Shown: positions 8,401-17,034 of the stretch, piece after piece
Layout of the letters: each line of letters begins with the position of its first letter
Position numbering within the stretch: the first letter of the stretch is position 1
Origin: a bacterium
GTDB taxonomy: Bacteria > Bacteroidota > Ignavibacteria > Kapaibacteriales > UBA7675
DNA length: 64,000 bases
Direction of reading: 5' to 3'
Assembly (NCBI GenBank): GCA_030430495.1
Contig: JAUIKM010000004.1
Span: forward strand, 166,821 to 230,820
Notes under the pieces: generated by a model
Seen by the model: the letters and a program-made list of their open reading frames with translations, nothing else
Told to the model about the DNA's origin: nothing
The model's database searches: none
Translations under genes and position numbers: made by a program

Positions 8401-10464
8401 GACCTGCTGCAATTGTGAACGCCCGTTGTAGGTATAGGTGAACGTGCGGCTTTCCGCATCCGTGAAGGACGTCGGTTTGTCGTTGTTGTCGTAGGTAAGT
8501 TGTGCCACCACCGTACCGGCGCGATTGATCTCCGTCAATCTGTTCAAGGCGTCAAACGTACCGCTGTACGTCGTGCCGTTAGCCTCGACAATCGTCACGT
8601 CATTGCCGTTGGCATCGTAACTGAACGTACGCGAATAGTTAAGTGCGTCCGTTGACTTCGTCATGCGGTTGAGTTCATCGTACTCGAACTTTGTAATCGC
8701 ACCGTCGTAATCCTTTTCTTCCGTCATGTTTCCATTGCTGTCGTAGGCGTAAGTTCGCGTGCCGCCGAGGGGATGCGTAATCTTGATGATGCGACCCTGG
8801 TCGTCGTACTCCTGCAGCGTACTGTTGCCCATGGCGTCTATGAGCTCTATCTCCTCTCCGTACTCGTTGTAGACGGTTTCCGTGTAGGATCCGCCCGGTT
8901 TGGTCGCGCGTGTTTCGCGATCGAGAATGTCGAAGGTATAACTCGTCGTTTGGCCGTTGCCGTCGGTTTCCGTGCTGATGTTGCCGTTGGGATCATAACT
9001 GAACGTCTTGACACATCCGCCGGGTGTTGTCTTCGTCAGAATCTCGTTAAGCAGGTCGTAGGTGAACGTGGTAGTTTCGCTGAAGGCATCCGTCTCCGTC
9101 AGAATATTCCCGACTCCGTCGAAGCTGCGCGATACAACCGTCGTTCCCATCTGAATCAGGATCAGGTTGCCGCAGGCGTCGTAGTCGTATACGCTGGTAT
9201 TGCCTTCGCCGTCCGTTTCGCTGATCATGTTCCCCTGCGCGTCGTAGGTGTAGCTCTGCGTTACGCCTAAAGGATGATTGACTGAGAGCAGATTTCCCGC
9301 GCCGTCGTAAGTATAACTCGTCGTATAGCCGCGTCCGTCTTCAAATGTTGCGATCCGGTTGCTCATCGGTTCATAGGTCATTGTCACAACGCTGAGCAGA
9401 GGGTCGGTTATAGTCAACACGTTCCCGAGCGCGTCGAACGTCATCGTCGTGGTATTCCCGTTCGCGTCGGTAACGCTCGTGATGTTGTTCTGTGCGTCGT
9501 ACGTGTAGGCCTCCGTCATGCCGCAGCAGGCGCCGTCCAGCTGGACCAGCCGCCCCTGAACGTCGAATATGTAGTCGATGTCACGCGTTGTAGCGGCGCC
9601 GTGGTAGGTAACCGTTGTTACCGGCGCAGCATATGCAAAGGTTGTGGTTGAGAGCGCATTTGTAAGGCTGTTCACACGGCCGCTCGCGTCATAGCCAATG
9701 TTGAACAACGAACCACGTGCGTCTTGCAACTGCGTCATGTTGCGGTTGACATCATACGTGTAGTTTGTGGCGTGACCATTCGGATCGGCAATCGACTGCA
9801 GATTGCCGAACGCGTCGTAACTTAACATTACCTGACGCGTCGGGCTTGTGTTCGGGTCGTCGATGCTGGTCAGCTGACCGGCCACAAAGTTAAAACTGAC
9901 CGCACGGCCGCAGGGATCGGTCCACGTTTGCGGCAATCCATTCATATCGTACGAGAACGACTGTGTATTGCCGTTGCGATCCACAATGGACGTGACGCGT
10001 TTGTGCTCACCATTCGCAAAGTCGTAGATTGTCCCGCCCAGCGATGTTAAACGATATTTGTTTGGCGCATACTCTTCCAGTTGGTCGTATATCCCCGTCG
10101 GCGGATCAAAACTGATGCCGTTCCAGGTGTGCAGGTCCGCCGATCCATCCGGGAAACGCACCAGAATGTCGGAGCCCTGGACTTCGTACAGAATGTTGAA
10201 GGTGGTCGTCCAACCGTAACCGTAGCCGAAATCCAGCGCAGTTTTGTGTGAATTGTAGGTAAATCCAATCGTCATTTCCAGGTCGGATCCCGGCCCGGGC
10301 ACCGTGTACAGAATGTTCTTGTGGTACAGATTTCCACTGTAGCTGTTAACCTGCAAATTGGCGGGCCCTTTGACATTGGGCCGTGCGGTGTGTTGCGAAC
10401 TGAGCTGTGATGGTAACATCAGAACAGCACAGAACGCCGCGAACCAACAACTAAGTTGTTTCAT
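5482..10464 (-). CDS. YD-repeat (Rhs) protein with C-terminal aspzincin (M35-like) metallopeptidase domain
   Basis: A 1660-residue exported polymorphic-toxin-type protein. Signal peptide at 1-24; YD repeats from about 90 to 1330; the Rhs core ends near residue 1378 with the hallmark DPLGVWGDPANAG...DPSGL. The C-terminal 280 residues are unrelated to copy 1 as far as can be seen. They contain LCPAFF, then HEMSH at 1592-1596, TLDFGY at 1601-1606 and NADTYEGFA near 1648-1656. This order matches aspzincin peptidases (M35, peptidyl-Lys endopeptidase family): HExxH, GTxDYxY supplying an Asp zinc ligand (here probably D1603), and NADNYExF. I infer a zinc protease effector released from the Rhs shell. 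No T9SS tail and no obvious immunity gene follow. The rhs call is very sure; the M35 call rests on three aligned motifs. Confidence 0.93.
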   Translation of the reverse strand: MKQLSCWFAAFCAVLMLPSQLSSQHTARPNVKGPANLQVNSYSGNLYHKNILYTVPGPGSDLEMTIGFTYNSHKTALDFGYGYGWTTTFNILYEVQGSDILVRFPDGSADLHTWNGISFDPPTGIYDQLEEYAPNKYRLTSLGGTIYDFANGEHKRVTSIVDRNGNTQSFSYDMNGLPQTWTDPCGRAVSFNFVAGQLTSIDDPNTSPTRQVMLSYDAFGNLQSIADPNGHATNYTYDVNRNMTQLQDARGSLFNIGYDASGRVNSLTNALSTTTFAYAAPVTTVTYHGAATTRDIDYIFDVQGRLVQLDGACCGMTEAYTYDAQNNITSVTDANGNTTTMTFDALGNVLTITDPLLSVVTMTYEPMSNRIATFEDGRGYTTSYTYDGAGNLLSVNHPLGVTQSYTYDAQGNMISETDGEGNTSVYDYDACGNLILIQMGTTVVSRSFDGVGNILTETDAFSETTTFTYDLLNEILTKTTPGGCVKTFSYDPNGNISTETDGNGQTTSYTFDILDRETRATKPGGSYTETVYNEYGEEIELIDAMGNSTLQEYDDQGRIIKITHPLGGTRTYAYDSNGNMTEEKDYDGAITKFEYDELNRMTKSTDALNYSRTFSYDANGNDVTIVEANGTTYSGTFDALNRLTEINRAGTVVAQLTYDNNDKPTSFTDAESRTFTYTYNGRSQLQQVDGPLGYQMVFGRDAMGRVTSVTRPGGLVESFGYDVDGNQSSYTDPNGELTLYTHDCNGNVLTESVPGGNVISTTYDAMNRPTQISDLLGTIETLTYNDNSQVLTRTDALNNTTTMEYDALNRLTGVTDPLGVKTEYTYDDMSNLTSEKRCGQTISYVWDILRRLTSITDAGGNTRTMTYDCVGNMLTQVDAELNQTTYAYNAHGQRISEEFADGSMRTFTYNGVGQLKTITDPGGGITTLTYDGLGRIANRDYPGTNDDAFTYNTEGLLATATNNDASLSFSYDARGRLTSETLNGLTTSVSYDDVNRIKSITYPSGRAIDIHADQRYRPTAFKEGGATLVSNTYNAADLLTNRSFPLNGTSLTATHDALGRITTLLHNPLAFVDFTYSYACQDLRNYVVKGHRPTHSESMTHDATGRLINHKFGTDNSGSISPVLQNTDFTYTAANDRATRVAGGTTTTYTNNNLHEYTNIVEGGVPRTPAYDADGNLTSDGTNSFAYNGAHRLIDINGGATASYKYDPLGRRIQKQTAAGTVNFYYLDNNVIEERDGGGTVLATYVHGVETDDVLNMQRGGQDYYYHTDALGSVVAVTDNAGSVVERYEYDPYGAVTVYDASYTIRSGSAIDNPYMFAGRRYDEESGLYYNRLRYYDPSDGRFLRRDPLGVWGDPANAGNAYAYVNNSPGDFVDPSGLIGRACRRAGNWINRNIVQPVRRTVNRVVNGIRNVVNQVVNAVRPIINALPQMIRRKLFPDRARMQVFCPAQARTLQLRFTNCSPAERQMVADAICHSLRISTRTQTEMMDLLFGGGTAASRAQTRQDLRDWFGVSEDPIQRNLQTLEIALKVNRIHTGFNEEMHFECQLGFGMCGGGTPAWYGANSSKIRLCPAFFNGGTTRDDARRRGLIIYHEMSHWRAWTLDFGYLDVGWRSTRAADPLGGYHRDRFWFLGGPRISVNLRPWQLRNNADTYEGFASRWL

Positions 10465-10604
10465 GGTTAATTCTCGCAGTTTGATAGTGTTGAAAAATCG
10501 AAACGTGGGGTCAGAACAATAAACAGGCGACTCTACCCCGTGAAAAAAGGGTAAAGCTCGATTTTGGCATACCGCGTCTGAAGGGTCTCCTCAGTGTTTT
10601 GTTG

Positions 10605-10642
10605 AACGGCGAGTGTAATAATCTCCTGTTTGCGTTCGCCGC
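10605..10642 (-). promoter_or_regulatory. conserved leader hairpin upstream of rhs copy 2
   Basis: AACGGCGA (10605-10612) pairs with TCGCCGCT (10635-10642), with one wobble. It is the counterpart of 4165-4204, at the same distance from the start codon. No function is known. Confidence 0.4.
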
Positions 10643-10949
10643 TTGCAACGTGAGTTAATTTGGGGCAAATATGATCTCAAATCGGGGACGACATTATTGG
10701 CAGTGGAATGCCTCCATCCGATCTTGACGGCCAAAATAGAAAATTGACCTATTCGGCACAAGAGCAGGCAATATTTTTTCACGCACAGCATTCAAATTTG
10801 AACCATTCCGGAATTGCACGTTACAAGCTGCGCAAATACAACGCACTTAAGCTATTGACCACACTTAACAAAACAACTTCACCGCAAAGCCCGCTCGGCT
10901 TCCCTTAACTTGCATTGCCCCTGATTGCAGCGCCCTCCTGCTGCGCATG

Positions 10950-10984
10950 TCCGGCTCGCTTTTTGAATTTCCTGTTCGTCACGG
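10950..10984 (-). repeat. dispersed motif copy (GACAAACAAGA...AAGCRAGCCG family)
   Basis: The minus strand reads GTGACGAACAGGAAATTC and then AAAAAGCGAGCCGG. Same family as 4520-4556 and the copies at 16.7, 16.8, 31.8, 33.9, 41.2 and 62.7 kb. It lies just after the stop codon of the lipoprotein gene. Confidence 0.45.
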
Positions 10985-10996
10985 TGTTTAACACTG

Positions 10997-11701
10997 TCAG
11001 TCCTGCAGTTTGGCCGCCGCTTCGCGCAGCTTGCGGTCCCTGTACTCGTCCTGAATACTGCCATGTAACATGCGCCTCGGTGAACAGGTGTCCTGAATCT
11101 CAACAAACAGTCCTCGCAAACTATCCGGCGTATAGTAAAATTCAGATTCTCCCCTGTACTCGCCGAACACCGATCGGCTGCGTACCCAGCGGAATGCCTT
11201 TACCGTTTCAGGTTCTGGGGTGATTGTGATTGTGTCGGCCAGTACAACTTCGTATTTGTGAACAAGCCTTGTGATAAGTCGAATCGCAGAGTCACTGCGC
11301 CTGAAGTCCGTAAGTTCTGATGTCACCAGGTCGCTCGACCCCAGATCTTCAATCAGCTCATTGCCGTCAAAAACCACGGAACCGGTGTTTTTACTGCAGC
11401 GGCTCAGGACAAAAAAGAAATCGGGGAGGTTCGGATCGCGAGGTTTATGCAAACGAATCCACCTCCTCGGGAAGTCAGCCGGATACAAAAGCGCAACCGT
11501 GTCCCGCGTTTGTTTAACAGACTTATCGATCGGAGCCGGTGCGAAATCCGGAGCTTCCGCTTCGCTCCCGGACTGCGAGCACGAAACCATCGAACACAAA
11601 AGCATTAAACACAAGAGTCCCCGCGTAAGGTCGCTTAACGAAGCAGCAAAAGTCCGTTGCCGCGTATTAAACAAAACCCCACTCCGTCTGTACAAAACCA
11701 T
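10997..11701 (-). CDS. predicted lipoprotein, function unknown
   Basis: Up to 234 residues. A hydrophobic stretch (GLLCLMLLCSMVSC) ends in a lipobox-like MVSC with Cys41, so the protein is probably a lipoprotein. The mature part is polar with no domain I recognise. The first ATG (11701) overlaps the upstream reductase gene by 35 bases and gives an unusually long n-region. A start nearer residue 25-33 is possible, but no clear ribosome-binding site decides it. It follows the DHFR-like gene on the same strand and may be co-transcribed with it. Confidence 0.65.
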   Translation of the reverse strand: MVLYRRSGVLFNTRQRTFAASLSDLTRGLLCLMLLCSMVSCSQSGSEAEAPDFAPAPIDKSVKQTRDTVALLYPADFPRRWIRLHKPRDPNLPDFFFVLSRCSKNTGSVVFDGNELIEDLGSSDLVTSELTDFRRSDSAIRLITRLVHKYEVVLADTITITPEPETVKAFRWVRSRSVFGEYRGESEFYYTPDSLRGLFVEIQDTCSPRRMLHGSIQDEYRDRKLREAAAKLQD

Positions 11702-12215
11702 TCGGCCAGTGTTGCACCGCGACGGGTTTAAGATGAACGTCCTGCTCCACCGCCCCGAACAATCGAATCCCCGAGCCCAACAGAACAGGTATCGTTGTGA
11801 TAATCATGCGACTAATCAGGCCCGCGCGCAGAAAATCCTGAATCACCGCGCCGCCGTCGATGTAAACCCGCTGGAATCCACTCTGCGCCAGTTGTTCAAC
11901 TATTTCATCCGGCGTACCGCTCATCGCGGTCACGCGGCCGGCAAGATCCGCCGGTATGTCGATGTCGCGATGCGTCAGCACCCGCACTGCCTTGTCGCCG
12001 TAGGGCCACGCCACGCCCAGGCCGCGCACGACGTCGTAGGTATTGCGCCCCATCACCAGCGCATCCACTCTGTCCATGAGCGCGTAATACCCGAAGTCCT
12101 CGCCCTCAAGCGCATAGCCGGGATTGTCCAGCCAGGCGACATCGCCGTCCGTCCGCGCAATAAATCCATCCGCGCTACAGGCGATAAATACTTCACATTG
12201 GATTTTTTCAGTCAT
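11667..12215 (-). CDS. dihydrofolate reductase / RibD C-terminal family protein
   Basis: A 182-residue cytoplasmic NADPH-binding-fold protein of the RibD C-terminal/DHFR-like family (YwjB/YyaP type). Visible signs are EVFIACSADGFIA near the N-terminus, ALVMGRNTYDVV near residue 52, a GFQRVYIDGGAVIQDFLRAGLI helix-loop near 115-135, and TTIPVLLGSGIRLF near 142-155. These are the usual core motifs and the length is typical. Members are often annotated as dihydrofolate reductases, but most are stand-alone reductases of unknown substrate. There is no folate gene nearby. The 3' end overlaps the possible start of the lipoprotein gene. Confidence 0.88.
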   Translation of the reverse strand: MTEKIQCEVFIACSADGFIARTDGDVAWLDNPGYALEGEDFGYYALMDRVDALVMGRNTYDVVRGLGVAWPYGDKAVRVLTHRDIDIPADLAGRVTAMSGTPDEIVEQLAQSGFQRVYIDGGAVIQDFLRAGLISRMIITTIPVLLGSGIRLFGAVEQDVHLKPVAVQHWPNGFVQTEWGFV

Positions 12216-12286
12216 GTCGACAGCTTGTATTTTTCAGAAAAAGGCGAAGCGTCCTGTTCCGGAACACTCCATTGCGTTTGAAAATT

Positions 12287-13579
12287 TTAGCGGGCAATGA
12301 CAAGCTGCTGAAAAGACGTTTTGTCGCATCCACTCAGCTTGATGTGGTACAGGCCGGGCGGAAGCATTGAAACATCAATATCAACGGCCTCGTTCGTTAT
12401 TGCCTGTGCCGGGATTGTCAAAACCTCATGCCCCGTCAAGTTAAAAATCTCAATCTGATTATTCAAGCAGCCCTGGGGAATCAATATCGTTAATGCGTGT
12501 CCGGCGGGGTTGGGGAAGAGTTGTATGCCTGGTTCTCTGTCTGCCGCCGCCAGGTCCACCGAAGTTATACGAGGTGAATAATAGCGTATTATGTAACCAG
12601 TTGCAGTTACGGCGAGAGCGAGATCCGGTTTAACGTATACAACCCGCATTATTGAGTTCGCTACAAATTCTTCAATCTCTGTATCATCAACAATCCAGTT
12701 TTGACCGCCATCGTTTGTACGTAATATTTTACCATCTCTTCCACCCGCAATTCCATGTTTTTCATCAACAAAATCAATACTGAGTAGTCCAAAAGCTGGA
12801 TCGATTCGTTCTTCAAGGAGCGATTCCCAGGTTTCGCCGCCGTCCGTCGTTCGGTATATTCTGTCGTTGCCTGATTGCCCGATCGTAACGTCGAGGCCAA
12901 CGACCCAACCGAGTGAGGAATTGAGGAATTCCATTTGCCCGTATTCATGCGGCGCTTCATACTGTGTCCAGTCCAGATCGCCCGGTGAGCGTTTGGCAAT
13001 CCCAAAACGACTGTTGGAAACCAATTGCCAGATCACCGTCCCGCCGTTGTAAAATGCAATGTCGCGCAATGTCGCACTCTGCGGCATTTGTAGTCGCGTC
13101 CATGTTTTGCCGCCGTCGGTGGTGTTGAAGGCTTGTGTGGAAGTTGAGGCAACGCCGTTTGAGACGTCACTCATTTTGATGTCCCAGAAACGGTCATCAA
13201 ATCCAAAGTCCAGCGTATCCCAGGTGGCTCCGCTATTGTACGTTCGGTACATCATACCGCTGTCCGCCGCGACGATGGCTATTTCAGGGCTTGGGTGGCC
13301 AACTGCGATGAATTTGATCGGCAATCTGACAAATTTGCCATCTTTATCATATTCAATTTCAAATTCCAATATCGAGTTCCAGGTTTTACCGCCGTCAGTC
13401 GTACGTTTTATCGTTGGGCGCCTGTTTTCCTGAAAGTTACCGACAGCAAGGCCATGTAGCGAGTCGGAAAACTCTATATCGCGATAGATCATATTCTGTA
13501 CATAGTCCGTAGTTTGCCAGGTGTGCGGCTGCGCAGACAATACACTAGTCGACACCAGCAACAGTGCAATTATTTTCAT
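12287..13579 (-). CDS. T9SS-sorted YCF48/BNR-repeat propeller protein
   Basis: A 430-residue secreted protein. The start at 13579 gives a clean signal peptide (MKIIALLLVSTSVLSAQ) with GGAGG about 10 bases upstream; a longer frame reaching 13753 adds 58 residues with no signal and is rejected. Repeated units TTDGGKTWNS, RTYNSGATWDT, NTTDGGKTWTR, RTTDGGETWES and RTNDGGQNWIV are Asp-box/YCF48-type propeller blades. The last 80 residues are a T9SS sorting domain (LFPNPAGHALTI, GLYHIKL, ending QLVIAR). The 12.6-13.5 kb part has lower G+C than its neighbours. The ligand or role is unknown. Confidence 0.9.
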   Translation of the reverse strand: MKIIALLLVSTSVLSAQPHTWQTTDYVQNMIYRDIEFSDSLHGLAVGNFQENRRPTIKRTTDGGKTWNSILEFEIEYDKDGKFVRLPIKFIAVGHPSPEIAIVAADSGMMYRTYNSGATWDTLDFGFDDRFWDIKMSDVSNGVASTSTQAFNTTDGGKTWTRLQMPQSATLRDIAFYNGGTVIWQLVSNSRFGIAKRSPGDLDWTQYEAPHEYGQMEFLNSSLGWVVGLDVTIGQSGNDRIYRTTDGGETWESLLEERIDPAFGLLSIDFVDEKHGIAGGRDGKILRTNDGGQNWIVDDTEIEEFVANSIMRVVYVKPDLALAVTATGYIIRYYSPRITSVDLAAADREPGIQLFPNPAGHALTILIPQGCLNNQIEIFNLTGHEVLTIPAQAITNEAVDIDVSMLPPGLYHIKLSGCDKTSFQQLVIAR

Positions 13580-13774
13580 GGCTGCGCCGCCTCCAGAGTG
13601 TAAATGATATAGAGGGTATAGCTGCATGGGAACAATCATTGTAGTTATTGTGTGTTGAGTCAGGTGTGCAAGTGGGGCCATTGCAGGCCCCATTTGTGAA
13701 AGCACACCAGTAAAGAGTAAAAAAATTCTCGAATCGAATGGCGATTTCGACAAAAGTGTCGAAAATATCGCGCA

Positions 13775-14713
13775 TTACCGCTCAATAATGAGTTTGTCGT
13801 TTACGAGTTTGTACCCCGCGGCAGTCAATTCATAGATGTAGGTTCCCGCTTGAAGGTTTCCAACATCAAGTGTTACGCGTGTTGGGCCTTCCCGCAACTC
13901 AACTTCCGTCTGTGCGACCATTCTTCCCTGCAGGTCATACACAGCAAGGTTGGCGACACCCACTCGGTTTACATGTAGTTCAATATCGACCGTAGAACCG
14001 CTGGCCGGGTTCGGCAGAGTCAGCGCCTGATTGAGTGCTTCAAGTTGCACTTGACCTGAATTTATTGGGGAGCTTGAACTTTTGGCAATTTCTTCAAATT
14101 CGCATGTAGTAAAACACTGCGAAAGCCCTTGTGCGGGGATTGCGTCCGAGCAGTCAACTTCGTCATGCGGCGCGCCGGGATAGAGTTCAACAATTGAACC
14201 GCCAGTTGACACGCAGATCAGCACGCCCGTATAACAACACGCTTCTCCAAGACAGGGGACCAGGAACGTGAAAGTTTTGCCTTCAGGGCCGCCAATAGTG
14301 TAGGTAAACTCACTGAAGCAGGAAGCTATGGAGATGCGAAATTGCTCGTCACATGTACCTGCCTCGGGAAGAGGCCAGGGCGGGTTGGGACCTGTAATGA
14401 GGGCTTTGAATGTGGCCTGGACAAGTTTCTCATTTGTGCAATTGCAAGATTGTTCAAACTTGATTTCAGTAATCTGAATATCTCTGAAGTATCCGCATGC
14501 CAGACGAGTTACGTAGGTGACATCAACGACGCAACCGGTATATGGGCACGGATCCAGCGTTAACGTCTGTGTTTGTGGAGCGCTCCATGCATCGCCATGA
14601 CAATCCGGAGTGCACTGTGCCTGCACATCCGACGAAAAGATGAACACAAATAGCATGGTGGCTAACAAAGAGCCGGCGCTGTATAGAGCATTTTTCCAAT
14701 TGGGTCTGTACAT
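13775..14713 (-). CDS. T9SS-sorted cysteine-rich secreted protein
   Basis: A 312-residue secreted protein. The start at 14713 (MYRPNWKNALYS) gives a signal peptide ending DVQAQ and follows an AAAGGAA ribosome-binding site; the longer frame to 14839 adds only 42 non-hydrophobic residues. The mature N-terminal half is cysteine-rich (CTPDCHG, CPYTGC, CNC, CCYTG and others, about 16 Cys), suggesting disulfide bonds in an extracellular domain I do not recognise. Residues about 230-312 are a T9SS sorting domain (LTLPNPASGSTVDIEL, LAVYDLQGR, AGTYIYEL, ending KLIIER). It lies 195 bases upstream of the BNR protein on the same strand. Confidence 0.87.
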   Translation of the reverse strand: MYRPNWKNALYSAGSLLATMLFVFIFSSDVQAQCTPDCHGDAWSAPQTQTLTLDPCPYTGCVVDVTYVTRLACGYFRDIQITEIKFEQSCNCTNEKLVQATFKALITGPNPPWPLPEAGTCDEQFRISIASCFSEFTYTIGGPEGKTFTFLVPCLGEACCYTGVLICVSTGGSIVELYPGAPHDEVDCSDAIPAQGLSQCFTTCEFEEIAKSSSSPINSGQVQLEALNQALTLPNPASGSTVDIELHVNRVGVANLAVYDLQGRMVAQTEVELREGPTRVTLDVGNLQAGTYIYELTAAGYKLVNDKLIIER

Positions 14714-15421
14714 TTGAGTATGGTTCCTTTGTGTCAACTGTAAGAAAAACATGAATGTGAATTCACCGACACATTGCCTGTGATGAGAGAAATGCGACGT
14801 CGTCGTGCTAACAAAGCGCCCTATCCAATTTGTGCACAATTGAATGCGGCGGTCACATTTGTGTCGGAGTTACTGCAGTCAATCAGTGATGATCCACTGC
14901 AGCAAGATCAAAGCTCTATAAATTGTATGCGATCAATATATCGATGTGAAAATCACAAACGCCGGGTTGGAGCGTTTGTGTGGTCTGATCGCCACGTTTT
15001 TTATAGTTGCGACAAACTAAGAGCAAATACAATTTATTACAAGAGTTATTTTATTTCCCTCAAACTACACAACTGCTCCCGTTTAGTTGTGAGGTAGAAA
15101 TTCAAGAATCGGTCGGCAGATTCTCAATTTTGTGCCGTTAAGTTGGTGTCTGTTTGATTCACAAACGGCAAAAACAACTCTTCAAGGGGCTGTCGATACG
15201 TTCCAAACCAGGCTCGGTCCTCTGCCAGGTCCGAGGCCGGTTCAACGGACAAGAAGACAAAGCCGGCCTCGCGCTTGCAGCAACGCGAACGCCTGAGTCA
15301 GTGACCTGTTTTTGAACCGCGCCCTTCATCGCTCGCGCCGTGCAACTGTATTCGATCTGCCTGCGTCTGTTTGCGCCGGGCCCGAACACACAATTTGTCG
15401 CACGCTTCAGCAAATCGCCAA
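14714..15421. other. intergenic region, AT-rich, no gene seen
   Basis: About 700 bases between the cysteine-rich T9SS gene and the terminator of the next gene upstream. The part near 14.9-15.1 kb is clearly AT-rich. It should hold the promoter of the gene ending at 13775. Short open frames here have no ribosome-binding site, no recognisable domain and atypical composition, so I see no gene. Confidence 0.5.
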
Positions 15422-15468
15422 AACACAAAAACCGCATCCCGCTCAGTGTAATCGCGGAATGCGGTTTT
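15422..15468 (-). terminator. intrinsic terminator after the exported hypothetical gene
   Basis: Read on the minus strand, AAAACCGCATTCCGC begins directly after the TAA stop (15467) and pairs with GCGGGATGCGGTTTTT, followed by TGTGTTTT. The outer ACCGCAT/ATGCGGT stem is perfect. Confidence 0.85.
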
Positions 15469-16615
15469 ACTCTTGAGGGAACCGGCCCTGGTGTATCGCC
15501 ACGCCCTGATTCGCCAGCTTTTCAAGCGCCGGCACGTACTGGTCCAGCGCGACGCTTTCCGTGCCGCCCTCGAACACAAACTCAATCCGGCCGCCGACGA
15601 TCTCCACATGTTCCAGCGCGGCCCACCTGAAGTTTGCATCCGGCTCCATTCGCATCTGCGCACCGACGCGCCGCTCCGGGTCCACCAGATACAGCGATGC
15701 TTCGGCCTGCCCGTCGTGCTGCAGAACGATAACGTGGTTCCCGTAAGTCAGCACCTGCTTTATCGGCGGATATTGTTCCCCGCTTTGCCCTCCGCTCCGG
15801 CTGTTAAACAGACAGGACTCAACGCCCGTCACAAAAATGGGCCGGATCAGGTTGTCGCGCCGTATTAACACGGCATCCGCCGTCGAGCAGATATCTTCGC
15901 GTTCGTTGAGCTGCGTGCAGTGTGCGTTGTAAACCTGCATGTCGTCCGTCGGAATAAAATTCTCCCGGTCGGACACCACCCAGCAAATGCTGAAACGCGC
16001 CTTGATTTCGTCGTCCACCCAACCCGGCAGACCCGAATACACCGGCTGCGATTTGTCGTGCAGCACGCCGTAGCTCCGCGGCACGCGCCACTGCGCTTCC
16101 TTGAACATGTTGCGCCGCCAGTCGGATTTGAAACTGAAGGCCGTCGCGAACAGCGCGTTACCCGGCGTACGTTCGATCGTGCGATCGACTTCCATCAACC
16201 AGGCCGGCAGATTCTCCAACAGCGGCATCGAATCGTAAAACAGCAGCGCCGGCAGCGTCAGGCGCATAAACTGGGCGCTCAACTCGCCGACTTCTGTCGG
16301 CAGCGGCATCACCCCGCGGACAGCGCCAACCGGCACAGTGTATTCAACGTCTTCTATCACCGCACTGCTGGTGCCGAAATGTACCTTGTACACCTGCTCG
16401 TTCTCGTAGGCGGTCCACTCCACATAGACGCTGTCGCTCGCGCCATCCAGATCGACGTCTTCAAGCAGATACTGCGCCGACTGGTCGATAATCTCGCGTT
16501 CCTGCGCCTGGGCGCTCAGTCCGCCCGCCGTCAGCAGTGCCGCACAAGCAAAAAGCGCCGTCAGCCATCTGCGGCGCTCACCTTCTTCTTCGATATGTTT
16601 GCCGTTTCCAAACAT
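15467..16615 (-). CDS. exported protein of unknown function
   Basis: A 382-residue protein. The ATG at 16615 has GGAG six bases upstream and is preferred over a TTG four codons earlier. A charged n-region (GKHIEEEGERRRW) precedes a hydrophobic core (LTALFACAALLTAGGLSAQAQ), read as a signal peptide cleaved after AQAQ. Right after it, YLLEDVDLDGASDSVYVEW resembles an FG-GAP/VCBS calcium-loop motif (DVDLDGxxD), which is common in surface beta-propellers, but only one such motif is clear. No T9SS tail is present. It is followed by a strong terminator. I do not recognise the family. Confidence 0.75.
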   Translation of the reverse strand: MFGNGKHIEEEGERRRWLTALFACAALLTAGGLSAQAQEREIIDQSAQYLLEDVDLDGASDSVYVEWTAYENEQVYKVHFGTSSAVIEDVEYTVPVGAVRGVMPLPTEVGELSAQFMRLTLPALLFYDSMPLLENLPAWLMEVDRTIERTPGNALFATAFSFKSDWRRNMFKEAQWRVPRSYGVLHDKSQPVYSGLPGWVDDEIKARFSICWVVSDRENFIPTDDMQVYNAHCTQLNEREDICSTADAVLIRRDNLIRPIFVTGVESCLFNSRSGGQSGEQYPPIKQVLTYGNHVIVLQHDGQAEASLYLVDPERRVGAQMRMEPDANFRWAALEHVEIVGGRIEFVFEGGTESVALDQYVPALEKLANQGVAIHQGRFPQE

Positions 16616-16734
16616 TGTCTGCTCCAACCCAGCCCATCGACAAATGTTACCATGCTGTTAAATCTTATTACCAAGCTATTAAATGTACGATCAATTGCCA
16701 ACAAATATTTGCAGCGCCGCCCGGCTCATTCCGG

Positions 16735-16768
16735 ATCGGCTCGCTTTCTGATTCTCTTGTTTACCAAC
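16735..16768 (-). repeat. dispersed motif copy (GACAAACAAGA...AAGCRAGCCG family)
   Basis: The minus strand reads TTGGTAAACAAGAGAATC and then AGAAAGCGAGCCGA. A second copy in the opposite direction lies 80 bases away (16848-16873), so the two form an inverted pair in the gap between two genes. Confidence 0.5.
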
Positions 16769-16847
16769 GAGAGATCAGTCCCGGGTCTCCGCGTGTGTCG
16801 CAAGTCACCGTGTGACAGATTGGAACATTTCAAGCACAAGCGATCAG

Positions 16848-16873
16848 TGACAAACAAAAGCAAAAAGCAAGCC
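16848..16873 (+). repeat. dispersed motif copy (GACAAACAAGA...AAGCRAGCCG family)
   Basis: Reads TGACAAACAAAAGCAAAAAG followed by CAAGCC. It is inverted relative to 16735-16768. Confidence 0.5.
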
Positions 16874-16965
16874 ACAGGAGCGCAAGCGACATGGCGCGGC
16901 GGTCAGAGTCATCAGCCGGAAATCGATCGGTGTTCAGGCGCGCAAATATCCACCCGGTCCACAAT

Positions 16966-17005
16966 GCAAAAACCCCGCGCAAAGCACATGCTTCGCCGCG
17001 GGGTC
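16966..17005 (-). terminator. intrinsic terminator after the multihaem cytochrome gene
   Basis: On the minus strand ACCCCGCG (17004-16997) pairs with CGCGGGGT (16979-16972), followed by TTTTTGC. It lies about 30 bases after the stop codon and closes the long minus-strand gene run. Confidence 0.87.
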
Positions 17006-17034
17006 CGTCTCTCGCTAAGCCACAAAACGCGGAG

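Larger units (their letters stand above)
6442..10990. repeat. tandem duplication, right copy (rhs plus upstream DNA)
   Basis: Homologous to 1-4560. Coding homology starts at the end of the Rhs core (about 6442) and runs through the gene. Upstream homology goes on past the start codon at 10464 to about 10990, just beyond the stop of the next gene. The region between the copies (4561-6441) is unique: it holds the metallopeptidase domain and the small T9SS gene. Confidence 0.88.

Noticed and set aside
11271..12281. 336-codon open frame on the plus strand
   Set aside because: It lies opposite the lipoprotein and DHFR-like genes, is rich in Arg/His and has no domain.
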